DNA of 64,000 bases from Panax quinquefolius (GCA_020205615.1 CM035165.1:91574005-91638004); one strand, 5' to 3'. Counted from the first letter of the stretch, positions 1 to 11,958 are shown. Notes: generated by a model not told the origin, from the letters alone. Made by a program: numbers and translations.

Positions 1-514
1 TTGATAGGACCGTATATGGTACATATGACTACTGAAAAGATTCAAACGATCCGGCAACGTATAAAAACCTCACAAGATCGACAAAAGAGTTATTTGATCT
101 TCATCGAAAGGACGTGGAATTCGATATTGGAGATCATGTGTTGTTACGTGTTGCTCCATGAAAAGGAGTTACGAGATTTGGAAAGAGAGAAAAGCTCAAT
201 CCTCGATTCATTGGCCCATTTTTAATCCTCGGTCGAGTAGAAAATGTGGTCTATAGACTCGCTTTACCGCCAAGTATGTCTCGTGTTCATAACGTTTTTC
301 ACATATCTATGTTACGTAAATATGTGAAAGACCCGTGCCACATTATTGAGTTAGAACGGGACGAAATAGCGGAAGATTTAACGTATGAAGAGGTTCCTGT
401 TAAAATCTTGGATAAGAAGGAACATGTTCTACGCTCCAAAGTTATACCTCAAGTCAAAGTTTTGTGGAGGAACCACGATGTTGAGGAAATGACCTGGGAG
501 TTAGAATCGAAATG
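1..514 (+). pseudogene. Integrase C-terminus and chromodomain-like tail of element L
   Basis: This is the 3' end of a Ty3/gypsy pol gene entering from the left edge. Positions 1-90 read TTEKIQTIRQRIKTSQ, close to the integrase of element E at about 45380-45440. The frame is then lost. A second frame (246-514) carries the GPY/F-type segment ([20 protein letters not shown]) and a chromodomain-like tail ending VKVLWRNHDVEEMTWELE. Integrase joins retroelement cDNA to the chromosome and the tail is thought to guide target choice. At least one frameshift separates the two parts, so no working protein is expected. A purine-rich tract (585-593) and the 3' LTR at 595 follow, which fixes the orientation. 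Family assignment is firm; the clade (Tekay/Del-like) is inferred. Confidence 0.85.
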
Positions 515-1138
515 AAATCAAGGTATCCTTACCTCTTCGACATACGTAGTGCACGCCCTAATTTCGAGGGTGAAATTTCATAAGAATGGGAGGTTGTAAG
601 ACCCCAACTTTTATGAATAAAGATGAATTTTTTATAAATATCACTTTTGAATATTATGGAATGAATTTGATATAATGTTATAGTTGTGGGTAATATTTAT
701 AAATTTTGTAAAGTACGCAAGTTGTTATATAATATTCGATTTGGTGGGGAATATTCGTATAACTGGCACAATCATTAGTGGACCTCATAAAATAATTATC
801 GGATTGAGAAAGCGAAAAAATTTTTTATGAAAATAACGGCGGAAGTTTTACCGTTAACTGTTGAAACACCCGGTGTTAAAAGTACAATAATACGCGTGAT
901 TGCATAGTAGCACACGGTATTGATTATTGATGTATACGTGAGAAGTCACTCAGTTTTGTTCAATTATTGTTACAGTAATTGCTGCATAGTATCTCACGTT
1001 ATTTGATTCAATTATTGTTAATATTTATATATTATTAAATCAATAATTGAGACGACAAAGTTATTAATATTATTATTTGCAATATTAATGATGTCTAGAA
1101 GTTCTGTCAAGGAGAGGTTTGGTCACCTAATTGCGCGC

Positions 1139-1190
1139 CAATAAGGAGAAATCCTTATTGAAAAGCCCCTTCTTTCCTGGGAACAACCTG
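1139..1190 (+). other. Paired hairpins in the family-1 LTR U3 (GAAA tetraloop)
   Basis: CAATAAGGA, GAAA, TCCTTATTG (1139-1160) forms a perfect 9-bp stem with a GNRA-type loop. A second short stem (GAAAAG to CTTTCC) follows. The same pair recurs at 2081-2118, 22676-22715, about 24772-24812 and, degenerate, in other copies. G-T wobble variants of the stem suggest selection on RNA structure, or simply shared descent. It lies upstream of the TATA box, so it would be transcribed only at the 3' end of the genomic RNA. Confidence 0.55.
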
Positions 1191-2788
1191 GTCGATTAAT
1201 ATTGTGAATTATAATAAATGTGATAAGTTTTGTTTTATTATTATTATAAATGTAATAAAACAGAAAACTTTTTATATAAAACAGAATATTTTTATAAAGT
1301 TATTTGTTTTATTAGACTATAAATAGAATATATGATATTCTATTATGCATAGTGTCTGCATAGTGTTTGCATAGTAAAATCTTTTTATATAAAACAGAAT
1401 ACTTTTATAAAGTTATTTGTTTTATTAGACTATAAATGTAAGACCCCGATTTTTTATGAAATAAAAGTAATCAATTTTTCTTATAATTACTATTCAGTAA
1501 ATGATTAAATTGACAAAAAGTTAAAGTTAAGGGTGATATATGATTTTTTTTAAAAAAATAAGCAAGTGGTTATAAAATATTCATTGTTGTCAAGGAATAT
1601 TCGTTTGGTCGTGGAATATCCTTTCTGTCGGGGAATATTCGTACGACGGCGCAACCATTTGTGGGCCCCATAATAGAATAACTGTCGGATGAAGAAAACG
1701 ACAAAAGGAGTTTTATAAATAGCGGCAGTAGTTATTACAAATTAACATTGTTGGAATAATTGGTAAAGTAAAGTAAAAGTATGTCTGGCGTTGCACAAAG
1801 AAGTAGCACCGGTATTACCTTCGTATTTTTGAACTATTGATTCTTACGTAAGAAGGCACTACTCAGTAATTGTTACAGTAATTACTGTTCATTATTTTAT
1901 TGATTCAATAATTGTTGCGTTGATATTTTATATTACTGTTGTTCCAATAATTGTCACTACACAGTATTTTCCATTATCGAAGCAATAATTAATATTATCT
2001 GAATAATATTATTAGATAACATTATTGGCAATATCTAGAAAGTTCTGTCTAAGGAGAGGTTTGGTCACCTAATTGCGCGCCAGTAAGGAGAAATCCTTAT
2101 TGGAAAGCCCCTCTTTCCAGGAGGCGCTCGGTTTGTGATCTTGTGATTCTATAATATTATTTGTGAATAATTAATTATTGATTTATATGATGAGGAAAAT
2201 ATTCATTTTATGTGGATATAGGTGGAGAAAATTTTTAAAGTGACAATTGTTGAAAATCGATATTTTATCTTTTCTGATAAAATAATATTTTATTATATTA
2301 TTACAATATAATAATGGTGATATTTTTACAATGAATGTGGAATATATGAGTATATGAGGAGAAAGAGTATTTTTGTTGCATTAAATGATTAACACATGTT
2401 TTGTGTGTCGGTTGACCCCATTTCTTGAGTGAAATTTGATTATAGCTTTGTAAAATCGCTTCGTTTGTGGATTTTTGGCCAATTTCTCATTTGGAATTTG
2501 GAAAAATATTCTTCTGTAAAGTTGTAGGGAATTGAATTTCCTATAAAAATTCGCGAGATTCGAATTTTCTGATAAAAGAGCTATTTATTATGAATTATTG
2601 AAGTTCCGGAATAATTGATTTTTAAAATTTTAATAATTTTTATTAAGAAAAACGTTTTTTATATTGTGGGTGGGCCCCACTGGTGTTGAATGCATGCTGA
2701 ATTCAAATTCTTGGTGTACGTAGGAATTTAATATATATATATATTAATATTATATTAAATTTTCTATTTTGGTGTTCTAAGAAATTTC

Positions 2789-2798
2789 CTATAAATAG
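2789..2798 (+). promoter_or_regulatory. TATA box of solo LTR S1
   Basis: CTATAAATAG lies in the context TTTCCTATAAATAGGTG, followed by a CT-rich leader. The same context occurs in every LTR of this subfamily. Confidence 0.7.
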
Positions 2799-3375
2799 GT
2801 GTTTAGGTTAGAATTGAAAATCACACCAGAAACTGAAGTTTTCTCTCTATTTCTCTCTCTATACACCGAGCGTATTTTTGTGTGTATTTTAGTACTTTGA
2901 GTATTGCTATACGGTGCAAGTTCTTTTAGCACTATATCCAGTATTCCAGTTAGAAGTACTATTCTTTCTGAGGTAAGGGAGATTATTTTCTTCATAAATG
3001 ATATTATTTCTTCAATATCATTATGCCGAAATATTGGTTTGAACTTTTTATCAAATTTGGAACATTTTTATGTCGGGGTTACTATTCACGAGTTACTATT
3101 CACGAGTACTATTCACGAAGCATGATGATGTTTTTGTGAAATTTCTATCATTTGGTGTCGGAGTTACTATTCACGTATACGGCACTATTCACAAATACAA
3201 CACTATTCACAGAAAAATTAAGTTTTCTTCTCTGTGTCCAAGATTGTCTGTTATGATTCCTATCTTTGAACTTGGGTTATTTAAACTACGAATCCTTAAT
3301 ATTTATTCTTTTGTTTCATTGGATTCGTTTTCTTTAAAATATTTTGCATCATCCTCAGTCCTAAATGATGATATA

Positions 3376-3613
3376 ACTGAATATCTTTGGCCTGTAGTGC
3401 ATAGATGAATGATTTCTGATGAATATCTTTGGCTCGTAATGCAAAGATGACCTGTTGTTGAATATCTTTGGCATGTAGTGCAAAGATAACTTGTTGATGA
3501 ATATCTTTGGCCTGTAGTGCAAAGATGACTTGTTAATGAATATCTTTGGCCTGTAGTGCAAAGATGACTTGTTGATGAATATCTTTGGCTCGTAGTGCAA
3601 AGATGAATTTATT
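3376..3613 (+). repeat. Six-copy 39-42 bp minisatellite in solo LTR S1
   Basis: Six consecutive units begin TGAATATCTTTGG and continue with a form of CTGTAGTGCAAAGATGA. Other LTRs of the family keep two to four looser copies of the unit, for example 23645-23780 and 25895-26045. The long open frame on the - strand through this array is a by-product of the repeat. Confidence 0.85.
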
Positions 3614-3642
3614 AGTAGGATTATGAACATGAACTGTGATTT

Positions 3643-5293
3643 TGTAACACCCCCTTTCCGAAATAGAAAGAGAGGTTACTCAAAACATAACAAAACTGAT
3701 GAATTTAATAGCAAGGCTCTAATCCACAAAAGAATAGGCTTAAATTAATTAAATGTCTTAAGACAAACCATAATAAATGCCACACTGGCTCAAACCACAA
3801 TCTGAAATAACTATTACAACTCCAACGTTAACTGACACATCAAGTCTAAACATAATATTTCTAAATCATTGGAATGAATGGAGCTCTCATCACACTTGCC
3901 CTTGATTCCCTCGACACTAGGAAGAAAAAACACAGCATGAGCCAAATGACCAGTACGGATATAGAATACAATTAATGAACCGAAATAACTAACTCAATTA
4001 AATGAAAAGAGACGAAACGAACTGAAACGAAACGAATAAATCTAACACAACAAAATAATAGGCTGAAACAAATGGCTGGGTGTTATTTCATACCGAGCTC
4101 GAAATAAACAGAAATATACCTGCCACACACAGTAAGTCAAATAATGCCACATAGGCAAGTAAAATAATGCCACACAGGCAAGTCACACACATTGGACCGC
4201 GAATCCAATGCATGTAAAATCGAAAGGTGTGTTTGGCACAAACATCACCAATCCGCAGAACAGAAGAATACAGAAAAACTAGGGTCGACCCATACGCCTC
4301 CCACAACAAAGCACCAAATGGCCAACTCCCAACGGAGCACAAAACGGAGACACCGTGGACTGATCACACCGCCACGGAAGGTGTCATGCCTCGGTGCCAA
4401 GAGGACATGCCTGTGGTACCCCCACAGGTGGTTATAGCTCAGGTATACCCTACGGTATTCTAACAAAATATAATGTCACAACACATGCGACACAACAAAG
4501 GGGTTCTAACATGTACATGTTAAACTGAAACGAGATATCAACACAAAGTCTCCAAAAATATTAACATGCACATTACCACAAATATCAAAATAAATTAGAC
4601 ATGTTGTACTAGTCTACAAAGTACAATTATGAGTTCCAACTATGAACGCCAAACGAAACTATCACAATGAATTTGACAAGAAATAATCATGAGGCAATAC
4701 TAATTAAATTTCGAAATGAATAACGAAACGAACAAATCAAAAATAAATGAGTCTCGCTGAAAAGTACGGAATCCGTACCTGGATTAAGCAATGTAATACC
4801 CAAAATTTAAACAAGATTATGTTAATCCCCTTCAAGTCAATCTAATAAAATAAAATAAAATTTTATTACAAACCTAATCATTAACAACATAATATTTTTA
4901 AATTTTATCAAGTAAATTTTTATAATTTTATGAACAGGATTAACTAGTTTAAATTAATATACACAATTTTCAATTTAATTCATTAATTCTATTTTTACTC
5001 TTCATAAATCACATTCATAAAAAATCTATAAATATATAAATATACACACATACAACTCATCCACGAAATCAAAGTTGATATATATATAATTCTTGCTTTA
5101 TACTAGAAAAGTTCAGAACTTCCCAATTGTATGATCACTTTTTTTAAGAGCAATAAGTAAATCTATTATATATATAATTATATGGACTAAAACACAATTT
5201 TATAAAGTTGGCTTAAAATCAAGTTTCTTAATTTAATTTATGTATTTTTTTTATAAGCACATGCAAGCTCATCGTTATAGGTTAACTTTTCAA

Positions 5294-5333
<40 letters not shown>

Positions 5334-5379
5334 CATCAATCATGCTCCATCACAATACCATCAGTCCATCATGCGAACG

Positions 5380-5414
<35 letters not shown>

Positions 5415-5884
5415 AATCAAACAACAATCAGCAGACTTCATGATGTAAATTATGCATCTAGATTTCAATTGATCAATCCAAAAATTTATAGTACACAACA
5501 CATAAAAAAAGTACCTAGTTTGTTTCCTGATCGCCGTTTCCTCTCTTCTCTGTAATGCGGCGCTTCTTTTCTCTTCTTTTCAGTCAGTTATCAAAGATAC
5601 GTGAGATAGGTTAGGGTTTTAATTATTATTTATTAATTAATATATTTTATTAACTCTCCAAATTTTAATAGGATTTTAAAAATTTACACAATTATAAATT
5701 AGACCCACTTAATTTAAAGCCCAATTTTACTAATTTAATTTATCCACCACTTATTAATACACTAGCCCCAAAAATTTAAATAACTAGTTTGACCCAAGAT
5801 AAATTAATGACAAGGTCCAATTAATATGCTTAAAAAATAAAACAATAATTATTAATAAATAATTATTTTTTTTCGGGTATTACA
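3643..5884 (-). repeat. 3' LTR of element G
   Basis: Read on the - strand it begins TGTAATACCCGAAAA and ends GGGGGTGTTACA. It matches 12946-15187 along its whole 2242-bp length with scattered substitutions, for example near 3727-3745 against 13030-13048. It contains long (TA)n tracts at about 5297-5328 and 5384-5411. Short open frames at 4088-4463 reappear at 13390-13774 only because the LTR is duplicated. Confidence 0.95.
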
Positions 5885-5899
5885 TCACCTACCCCCTTA
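5885..5899 (-). other. Polypurine tract of element G
   Basis: On the - strand the sequence is TAAGGGGGTAGGTGA immediately before the 3' LTR. This is the expected place for the primer of plus-strand cDNA synthesis. Confidence 0.8.
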
Positions 5900-5929
5900 A
5901 AAAGGATTCCGTCCTCGGAATCAAAAGAA

Positions 5930-6226
5930 TAGAACGTACCTAATTTTCAAAGAGATGCGGATATTCCGCTCAAATAAACTCCTCAAGCTCCCAAGTGGCT
6001 TCTCACTCCGAATGGTTCCTCCACAGAACCTTAACAAACGGAATAGTCTTCCTCCTCATAATCCGTTCTTGACGATCCAAAATCGCCTCAGCTTTCTCCT
6101 CACAAGTAAGATCCTCCCGAATCTTATCGAATGGATATTGCACCACGTGCAACGGATGATAATGATAACTCCTCAACACCGACACATGAAATACATTGTG
6201 CACATGAGTTAGCTGTGGAGGCAAAG
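5930..6226 (-). pseudogene. Integrase C-terminus and chromodomain of element G (distal part)
   Basis: On the - strand this reads PPQLTHVHNVFHVSVLRSY, then AILDRQERIMRRKTIPFVK and a tail of the form VLWRNHSE, stop, EATWELEEFI, stop, AEYPHLFEN. The tail is a chromodomain-type module typical of plant chromoviruses. Two in-frame stops interrupt it. It was continuous with the integrase at 8639-9823 before solo LTR S2 inserted between them. Confidence 0.85.
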
Positions 6227-6963
6227 CTAACTGTAAGACCCCAGCTTTTATAAATAAAGATGAATTTTCTATAAATATTATTTTTGAATATTATGGAATA
6301 AATTTGATATAATGTTATAGTTGTGGGTAATATTTATAAATTTTGCAAAGTATGCAAGTGGTTATATTATTCGATTGGTGGGGAATATTTGGTTTAGCGA
6401 GGGAATATTCGTATACAACGGCTCAATCATTGGTGGACCCCATTAATGAAATTATTGTCGGATTTGAAAAACGACAAAAATATTTTATTGAAATAACGGC
6501 GGAAGTTTTACCGTTGATCTTTGTTGAACTACTACGGTAGTAAAAGTACGATGAATACGTGTGGTTGCATATAAGTAGCACGGTATTGATTATTGATGCT
6601 TATGTGAGAAGTCACTCGGTTTGATTCCATTATTGTCGATTAATAATATGAATTATTATAGCGATAATGACGTTTTGTTTTATTCAGTATTATTAACGTA
6701 ATAAAATGAAACATCTTTTATATAAAACATAATACTTTATTAAAGTTATTCTATAAATAAAATATATTATATTTTATTATGCATAGTGTCAGATAGTGTT
6801 TTTGCATATAGTGTTTTGCATAGTGTTTGCATAGTAAAATGTTTTTATATAAATAGAATATATTATATTTTATTTAAAAATTTTGCTTTAAATATGGATG
6901 ACGTCAGATTAAAGTAAATCAATCTGGACCGTTCATGGATTAATTACTATGCATTCTATTTTC

Positions 6964-6973
6964 CTATAAATAG
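6964..6973 (+). promoter_or_regulatory. TATA box of solo LTR S2
   Basis: CTATAAATAG lies in TTTTCCTATAAATAGAAGC, followed about 45 bp downstream by a GAGAGAGAAAC leader shared by all LTRs of this subfamily. Confidence 0.7.
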
Positions 6974-7169
6974 AAGCTCATTCCTTCATTATTTTTTCAC
7001 TTAATTCTTTGAAACTCTAGAGAGAGAAACTATAGAGAGAAAGAAGAAAAGTATTATGCTACTTCACTTTGTCAATATTCAGTTCTTCTAAGGTAGAAAA
7101 TATTATTTGTTGTACTCGTAAGGGGTGTTATTCTTTCTTATTCATGAAGAGAACTGTTGTTATTCCATT

Positions 7170-7540
7170 GCTTATTATTCATTGGAATAACTTTGTATAC
7201 GTGGTTTACCCTATACTTGGTGACATTCTTTTATTATTTCATTGGAACATCCATCATGTGTTTTACAGGACACGGTTAAAATCTTTATTATTATTCTCGT
7301 TGGAACATCACATCAGTATGTTTTACAGGACTGGGTTCGTCTTTATTATTCTGTTGGAACATCCACATGCGTGTTTTTGGGACTGGTTAAAATCTTTATC
7401 ATTACGTTGGAATATCCTATCCGTGTGTTTTACACCGGATCCGGTTCCATCTTTATTATTCTGTTGGAACATTCGCCGGTGTGAATTTCACCCGACTCGG
7501 TTCTCATTATTATTATTCATTGGAATAACTTGTCATCGCT
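7170..7540 (+). repeat. About 60-bp tandem repeats in LTR S2
   Basis: Six or so degenerate units contain TTGGAACATCC, then a variant of TGTGTTTTACAGGAC and a variant of TTTATTATTCTG. Equivalent arrays occur at 16690-17090 (+) and at 43540-43800, 50800-51060 and 56700-56950 (- strand). Open frames running through them encode only the repeat. Confidence 0.75.
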
Positions 7541-8638
7541 AATATCGCATGCATGGTGATTTCTTTTGTTATTCCATTCTTTATTATACCCGGTTGGTTA
7601 AAACTTTGATTTCTATACTCCATGAAATTAGTAGAATATCCTTGATATTCAAGGTTTCATCCAAAGATATCTTTCATGGAAATATTCTTCCGATCATTCT
7701 TGAATTTTACTCTACAAAAGCGATATCATGTTGACAATTTGGACGTTAATAATTCCCGGATAAAATAATTCTTGAACTTGTTTTATTGAATTCTTATATC
7801 ATTGTCATCATCCTCATGTTTATATTTTTTTTAAAGTCAAATACGTGGCTCAGAGTATAGATGGACTTGGTATGATTATGACCGAGAGACTATTCGATTG
7901 TAATCATGACCGTAATGTTACAAATGATGTGGTAAAAATCCTCGATTGGTAGTAGTGCATTGATGGCCGATTGTTGGCATGATCATGACCATTAATGAAT
8001 ACACAACTATTCTTGGCCCGTAGTGCATGAATAATTGTGGTCGTGTTACTAAAGAATATCCTTGGTCAGAAGTAGTGCGGGGTGATTCGATGATGTGGAT
8101 TATTTATTAAAGCCGAGTCTCAACTATAATGATGATGAAAAACCTTTTAAATCATAAAAGATAGTAGATTTTATTTTCTACTTGACTCTTTTAATGGATT
8201 GCTTGTTCATTGCAGATTAAACTTGATGTTTATTATATTTTATCGGTTTAACACTTTTGAAGGCTAATGATAATTTATTCTCGCATTATCTTAGTCATAA
8301 TATTTCTTCTTGGGCTAGTTGAGCTCACCCTTTCTTTCTTTCGTTATTCTCTTTGAAATGAGAACATATTTGGGATTTGAGCCTCGGGAGCAGAGTAATG
8401 GTCCAGAGGATAGCATTAGTAGTCCTCACTATTCTGTGAAATAGTATGATAATAATTATAATGAGGACTCCTTTTGAGTTTGTATAATATCTAGTAGATA
8501 ATATTTGTATTCAAACTCACAGTTTATGTCGTATTGTACACGACAGTTATATTAGTAAGTTGTATTTAAATTCTGTACCATGTATCTGACTACCCAAGAT
8601 GGGTGATGTATACCTAATTTTGGGGGCGTCACACTAAC

Positions 8639-9823
8639 CGATATGCAACCTCACCAACTCTCTCCAAAATCTCAAATGGACCGATATAACGTGGACTAAG
8701 CTTTCCTTTCAACCCGAATCGCCGAATGCCCTTCCAAGGAGAAACTTTTAGAAACACATGCTCACCAGGTTCAAACTCTAAAGTCCTCCTATGGCTTATC
8801 AGCATAACACTTCTGCCGTGATCGAGCCGACTTTAATTTCTCTTTAGCCACCGCTACCTTCTCTTTAGTGAGTTGAACTAACTCAGGCCCTTCTATGGCC
8901 CTTTCGCCAACCTCATCCCAACAAGTTGGTGCCCGACACTTTCTACCATACAGTGCCTCAAACGGAGCCATTCCAATACTTGCATGCCAGCTATTATTAT
9001 ACGCAAACTCAACTAGGCTCAAGTAATCATCCCAATTACCCGACCATTCAAGTGCACAAGACCTCAACATGTCCACCACTACCCAAATGGCATCATTCTT
9101 CATAAAAGTCTTTGGCAAACCAGTCACAAAATCCATCGCAATATCCTCCCACTTCCACACTGGAATTTCTAACTGTTGCAGCAAACCACTAGCTCGTTGA
9201 TGTTCTATCTTCACTTGTTGACAAGTGAGGCACTTCCCAACATATTCAGCCACGTCTCGTTTCATCTCATTCCACCAAAAATTCTTCTTCAAATCCCTAT
9301 ACATCTTCGTAGAACCTGGATGAATAGAAAATGGCGAACTATGAGCCTTCGCCAACACCGCCTCCCGAATGATTGGATCGGATGGTACACACAACCGCTC
9401 ACCCAACCAAATCATACCATGGTCATCAATACGAAACTCGGGCTGCTTGCCCTCCCCCAGATTCTGCGTCATACTCCATAACTCCCCATCTTCTTTTTGA
9501 GCTTCTTTGACCGGCGAGATAAGAGAGGGCTCCACTCTCATACCCACCAAAAACCCATCTGAACCTCGTACATACAATTCCAACTCAAGCCGCTCCATAT
9601 CCGAAATAAGCTGAGGTTGTGTAATAAGGGCTGCTACACTTCCTAAACTCTTTCGGCTAAGAGCATCTGCAACCACATTTGCCTTCCCCGGGTGAAGCTC
9701 CAACCAATGCCTCTGCCTCATATTGAGCTCCTTCTGAGTGAAAATGTATTTAAGACTTTTGTGATCGGTGAAGATATCACAAGTCTCTCCATACAAATAA
9801 TGCCTCCAAATCTTTAAAGGCAA
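8639..9823 (-). pseudogene. Integrase of element G (with RNase H end), core deleted
   Basis: The frame starts in the end of RNase H ([16 protein letters not shown]) and passes the linker [15 protein letters not shown]. Next is an HHCC zinc-binding domain with [18 protein letters not shown] and CLTCQQVK. The catalytic core begins AMDFVTGLP (first Asp), but the sequence jumps from VVVDM straight to [14 protein letters not shown]. The family normally has about 85 residues there, including the second Asp (SDRDPRF motif) and the Glu (HPQTDGQSER motif). The deletion keeps the frame. The frame ends near 8789; 8639-8788 still encodes GPY/F sequence in a shifted frame. It cannot be a working integrase. 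Confidence 0.9.
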
Positions 9824-9829
9824 ATATCA

Positions 9830-10170
9830 TCACGCTAACTCCAAATCATGTGTGGGGTAATTCACCTCGTAAGGTTTAAGCTGCCTAGAAGCATAAGCAA
9901 TCACCTTACCATGTTGCATCAAAACACACCCCAAGCCCTTCTTAGAAGCATCACTATAAATCTGATAACCTCCTGTCCCCGACGGCAATGCAAGTATAGG
10001 AGCTGTCACAAGACGTTTCTTTAACTCCTCAAAACTCTTCTCACGCTCCTCATTCCACACAAATTTTGTCCCCTTTCTCATCAACTGAGTCAATGTCAAG
10101 GCAAGCAAGGAAAACCCTCAGACAAACCGCCTATAATACCCTGCCAAACCCAAGAAACTTCTAATCTCTG
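9830..10170 (-). pseudogene. RT connection and RNase H of element G
   Basis: On the - strand, [12 protein letters not shown] (10109-10170, with stops) leads to [16 protein letters not shown] and [18 protein letters not shown]. Next come [20 protein letters not shown] and [10 protein letters not shown]. This is the connection domain and the first half of the gypsy RNase H, with the catalytic Asp in YSDAS. A stop separates it from the next frame (9823). RNase H degrades the RNA strand during reverse transcription. Confidence 0.88.
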
Positions 10171-11034
10171 TCACTGTAGTAGGTCTTGGCCATTTAGTGA
10201 TAGCCTCAACCTTCGCAGGATCCACTTAATGCCTTCTGCAGAAACAACGTGGCCTAAAAATGCAACCTGCCCCAACCAAAACTCGCATTTAGAGAATTTA
10301 ACATACAACTTCTCTTTCTGCAAAATCCCCAACACTGTACGAATATGCTCCTCGTGCTCTTCTTTAGACTTGGAGTAAACCAAAATGTCGTTAATAAAGA
10401 CAATAATAAATTGGTCCAAGTACTCCCTGAAAACCCGATTCATTAAATCCATAAACACTGCCGGAGCATTAGTCAACCCGAATGGCATCACCAAAAACTC
10501 ATAATGCCCATATCGAGTACGAAAAGCCATCTTAGGGATATCCTCATCCCTCACCCTCAACTGATGATAGCCTGACCTCGAGTCTATCTTCGAAAAATAT
10601 TTTGCCCCTTGAAGTTGGTTAAACAAGTCATCAATCCTCGGTAATGGATACAGATTCCTGATGGTGATCTTGTTAAACTCTCTATAGTCTATACACAGCC
10701 TCATAGACCCATCTTTATTCTTTACAATCAAGACCGGAGCACCCCACGGCGAAACACTCGGGTGAATCACACCACGATCTAACAGTTCCTGTAACTGCTC
10801 TTTCAACTCCTGCAACTCCAATGGTGCCATCCGATACAGTGCCTTAGAGATAGGCTCCGCACCAGGAACAAGCTCAATAGAAAATTCTACTTCCCGCTGT
10901 GGTGGCAACCCTGACAACTCCTCAGGAAACACATCGGAAAAGTCACGAACAATTGGAACATCTTCAATACGAGACTCACCCTTGGAGGTATCTTTCATAA
11001 ACGCCAAATACCCCTCACAACCCTTTGCTACCAA
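10171..11034 (-). pseudogene. Reverse transcriptase of element G with altered active site
   Basis: A 287-codon open frame. RT motifs in order are [96 protein letters not shown] and GHVVSAEG. The catalytic dyad that should read FIDD reads FINDILVYS (about 10388-10402). The first Asp of the dyad is Asn, a change explained by one G-to-A transition (AAC for GAC). Element E keeps FIDDILIYS at the same place. RT copies the element RNA into DNA in cytoplasmic particles; this copy should be inactive. Confidence 0.92.
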
Positions 11035-11480
11035 CTTTTCCAGCCTTCAAAGCTGAAATTAACTTCACCACTCTACTCGGTTGTGAACCCTAAAACACGA
11101 ATTCTGGAGACTTCATATCTCCAAATATAACCTTCTTCGCTTGACAATCGATAGTGGCCTGGAGCTTATCCAACCAGTCCATCCCAAGAATGACATCGAA
11201 ATCGTGCATACTCATCGGAAGAAGATTAGCCCTACGAATCTTATCCCCAAAGCTGATCGGACACCCTCAATACAAATCAGAAATAACAACAGAAGTCCCC
11301 ATCGGGGTAGAAATAGACATAACAGAATCTAATAACTGAGATGGCACACCCAGGTGCCGAACAAAAGACTGAGCAACAACAGAATGAGTAGAACCCGTAT
11401 CAAACAAAATAGACGCCTCACGATTTCCAACTAAAAGAGTACCAGCAACAGTACCTGGTGCACCTGCCGCCTGGTTATAT
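11035..11480 (-). pseudogene. Aspartic protease region of element G
   Basis: The active-site motif ILFDTGSTHSVVAQSFV (about 11370-11420) lies downstream of the gag zinc knuckle. In shifted frames a downstream part of the form DVILGMDWLDKLQATIDC follows (about 11140-11200). This is the retropepsin domain that cuts the polyprotein. At least one frameshift and a stop (near 11267 and 11090) break it. Confidence 0.85.
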
Positions 11481-11958
11481 GTCAAGGCAAACACTCGACC
11501 ACCCTGACGCTGACCTCCATTACCACCATTATCACCACCTCCACCATTTTCGCGTAGAACGGTACAATCCCTAGCAATATGACCCATCTGTCCATACAAG
11601 AAGCATGCACCTGTGAGTCTGTAGCCCCACAAATAGCACAAGGAGCTATCGGAATGAGATTTGGGTTACCCCTACCAGCTGGTCCCGAATAACGACCCTG
11701 ATTCTGTCCCTGCTGACGATTCTCCCCTTGCTGACGATTCTGACCATTCCAAGGTAGCTGCAGCTGACAATTCTGCCCTTGCTGAGGCATCTGCTGATAA
11801 CCCCTGTTTTGATTCTGACCACGCCACTGCCCCTGTTGGCCACCACGATTTCTATTCAACTGACCACCCTGATTTCTCCCATACTGAACTAAAGTTTGAC
11901 CCTGCTGGTCATCTCTGTCCCTCTTTCGACTCTCATCCGGTTTAGAAGACCGAAAGTC
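11481..11958 (-). pseudogene. Gag nucleocapsid region of element G
   Basis: A Gln/Asn/Gly/Arg-rich linker (GGQQGQWRGQNQNRGYQQMP and similar) leads into a CCHC zinc knuckle. The knuckle is split by a frameshift: CAICGATDSQVHASC lies in one frame and CFLYGQMGHIARDC in another. A TAG stop (11956-11958) separates this part from the capsid domain. Nucleocapsid binds and packages element RNA. Confidence 0.85.

Larger units (their letters stand above)
6232..8633 (+). mobile_element. Solo LTR S2 (family 1) inside element G
   Basis: The 2402-bp LTR starts TGTAAGACCCCAGC and ends GGGGGCGTCACA. Flanks CTAAC (6227-6231) and CTAAC (8634-8638) are an exact target duplication. It has no internal region. 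It is the innermost of three nested insertions in this part of the window. It represents the LTR subfamily with GGAACATCC-type repeats. Confidence 0.95.

Noticed and set aside
3376..3613. Regular repeat array resembling a CRISPR
   Set aside because: The whole unit is conserved, with no variable spacers, and it lies in a plant LTR.
3361..3630. 89-codon frame on the - strand with repeated SSLHYRPKIFINK
   Set aside because: It is only the translation of the six-copy minisatellite in solo LTR S1; the unit length is near a multiple of three.
4088..4466. Several 70-85 codon frames repeated exactly at 13390-13774
   Set aside because: The apparent conservation comes from the two LTRs of element G. 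No protein-like features and overlapping frames on both strands.
7069..7542. 157-codon frame and similar ones at 43440-44002, 50597-51115 and 52056-52484
   Set aside because: Frames run through the 60-bp LTR repeats and are rich in Phe/Ile/Leu/Trp from AT-rich sequence.
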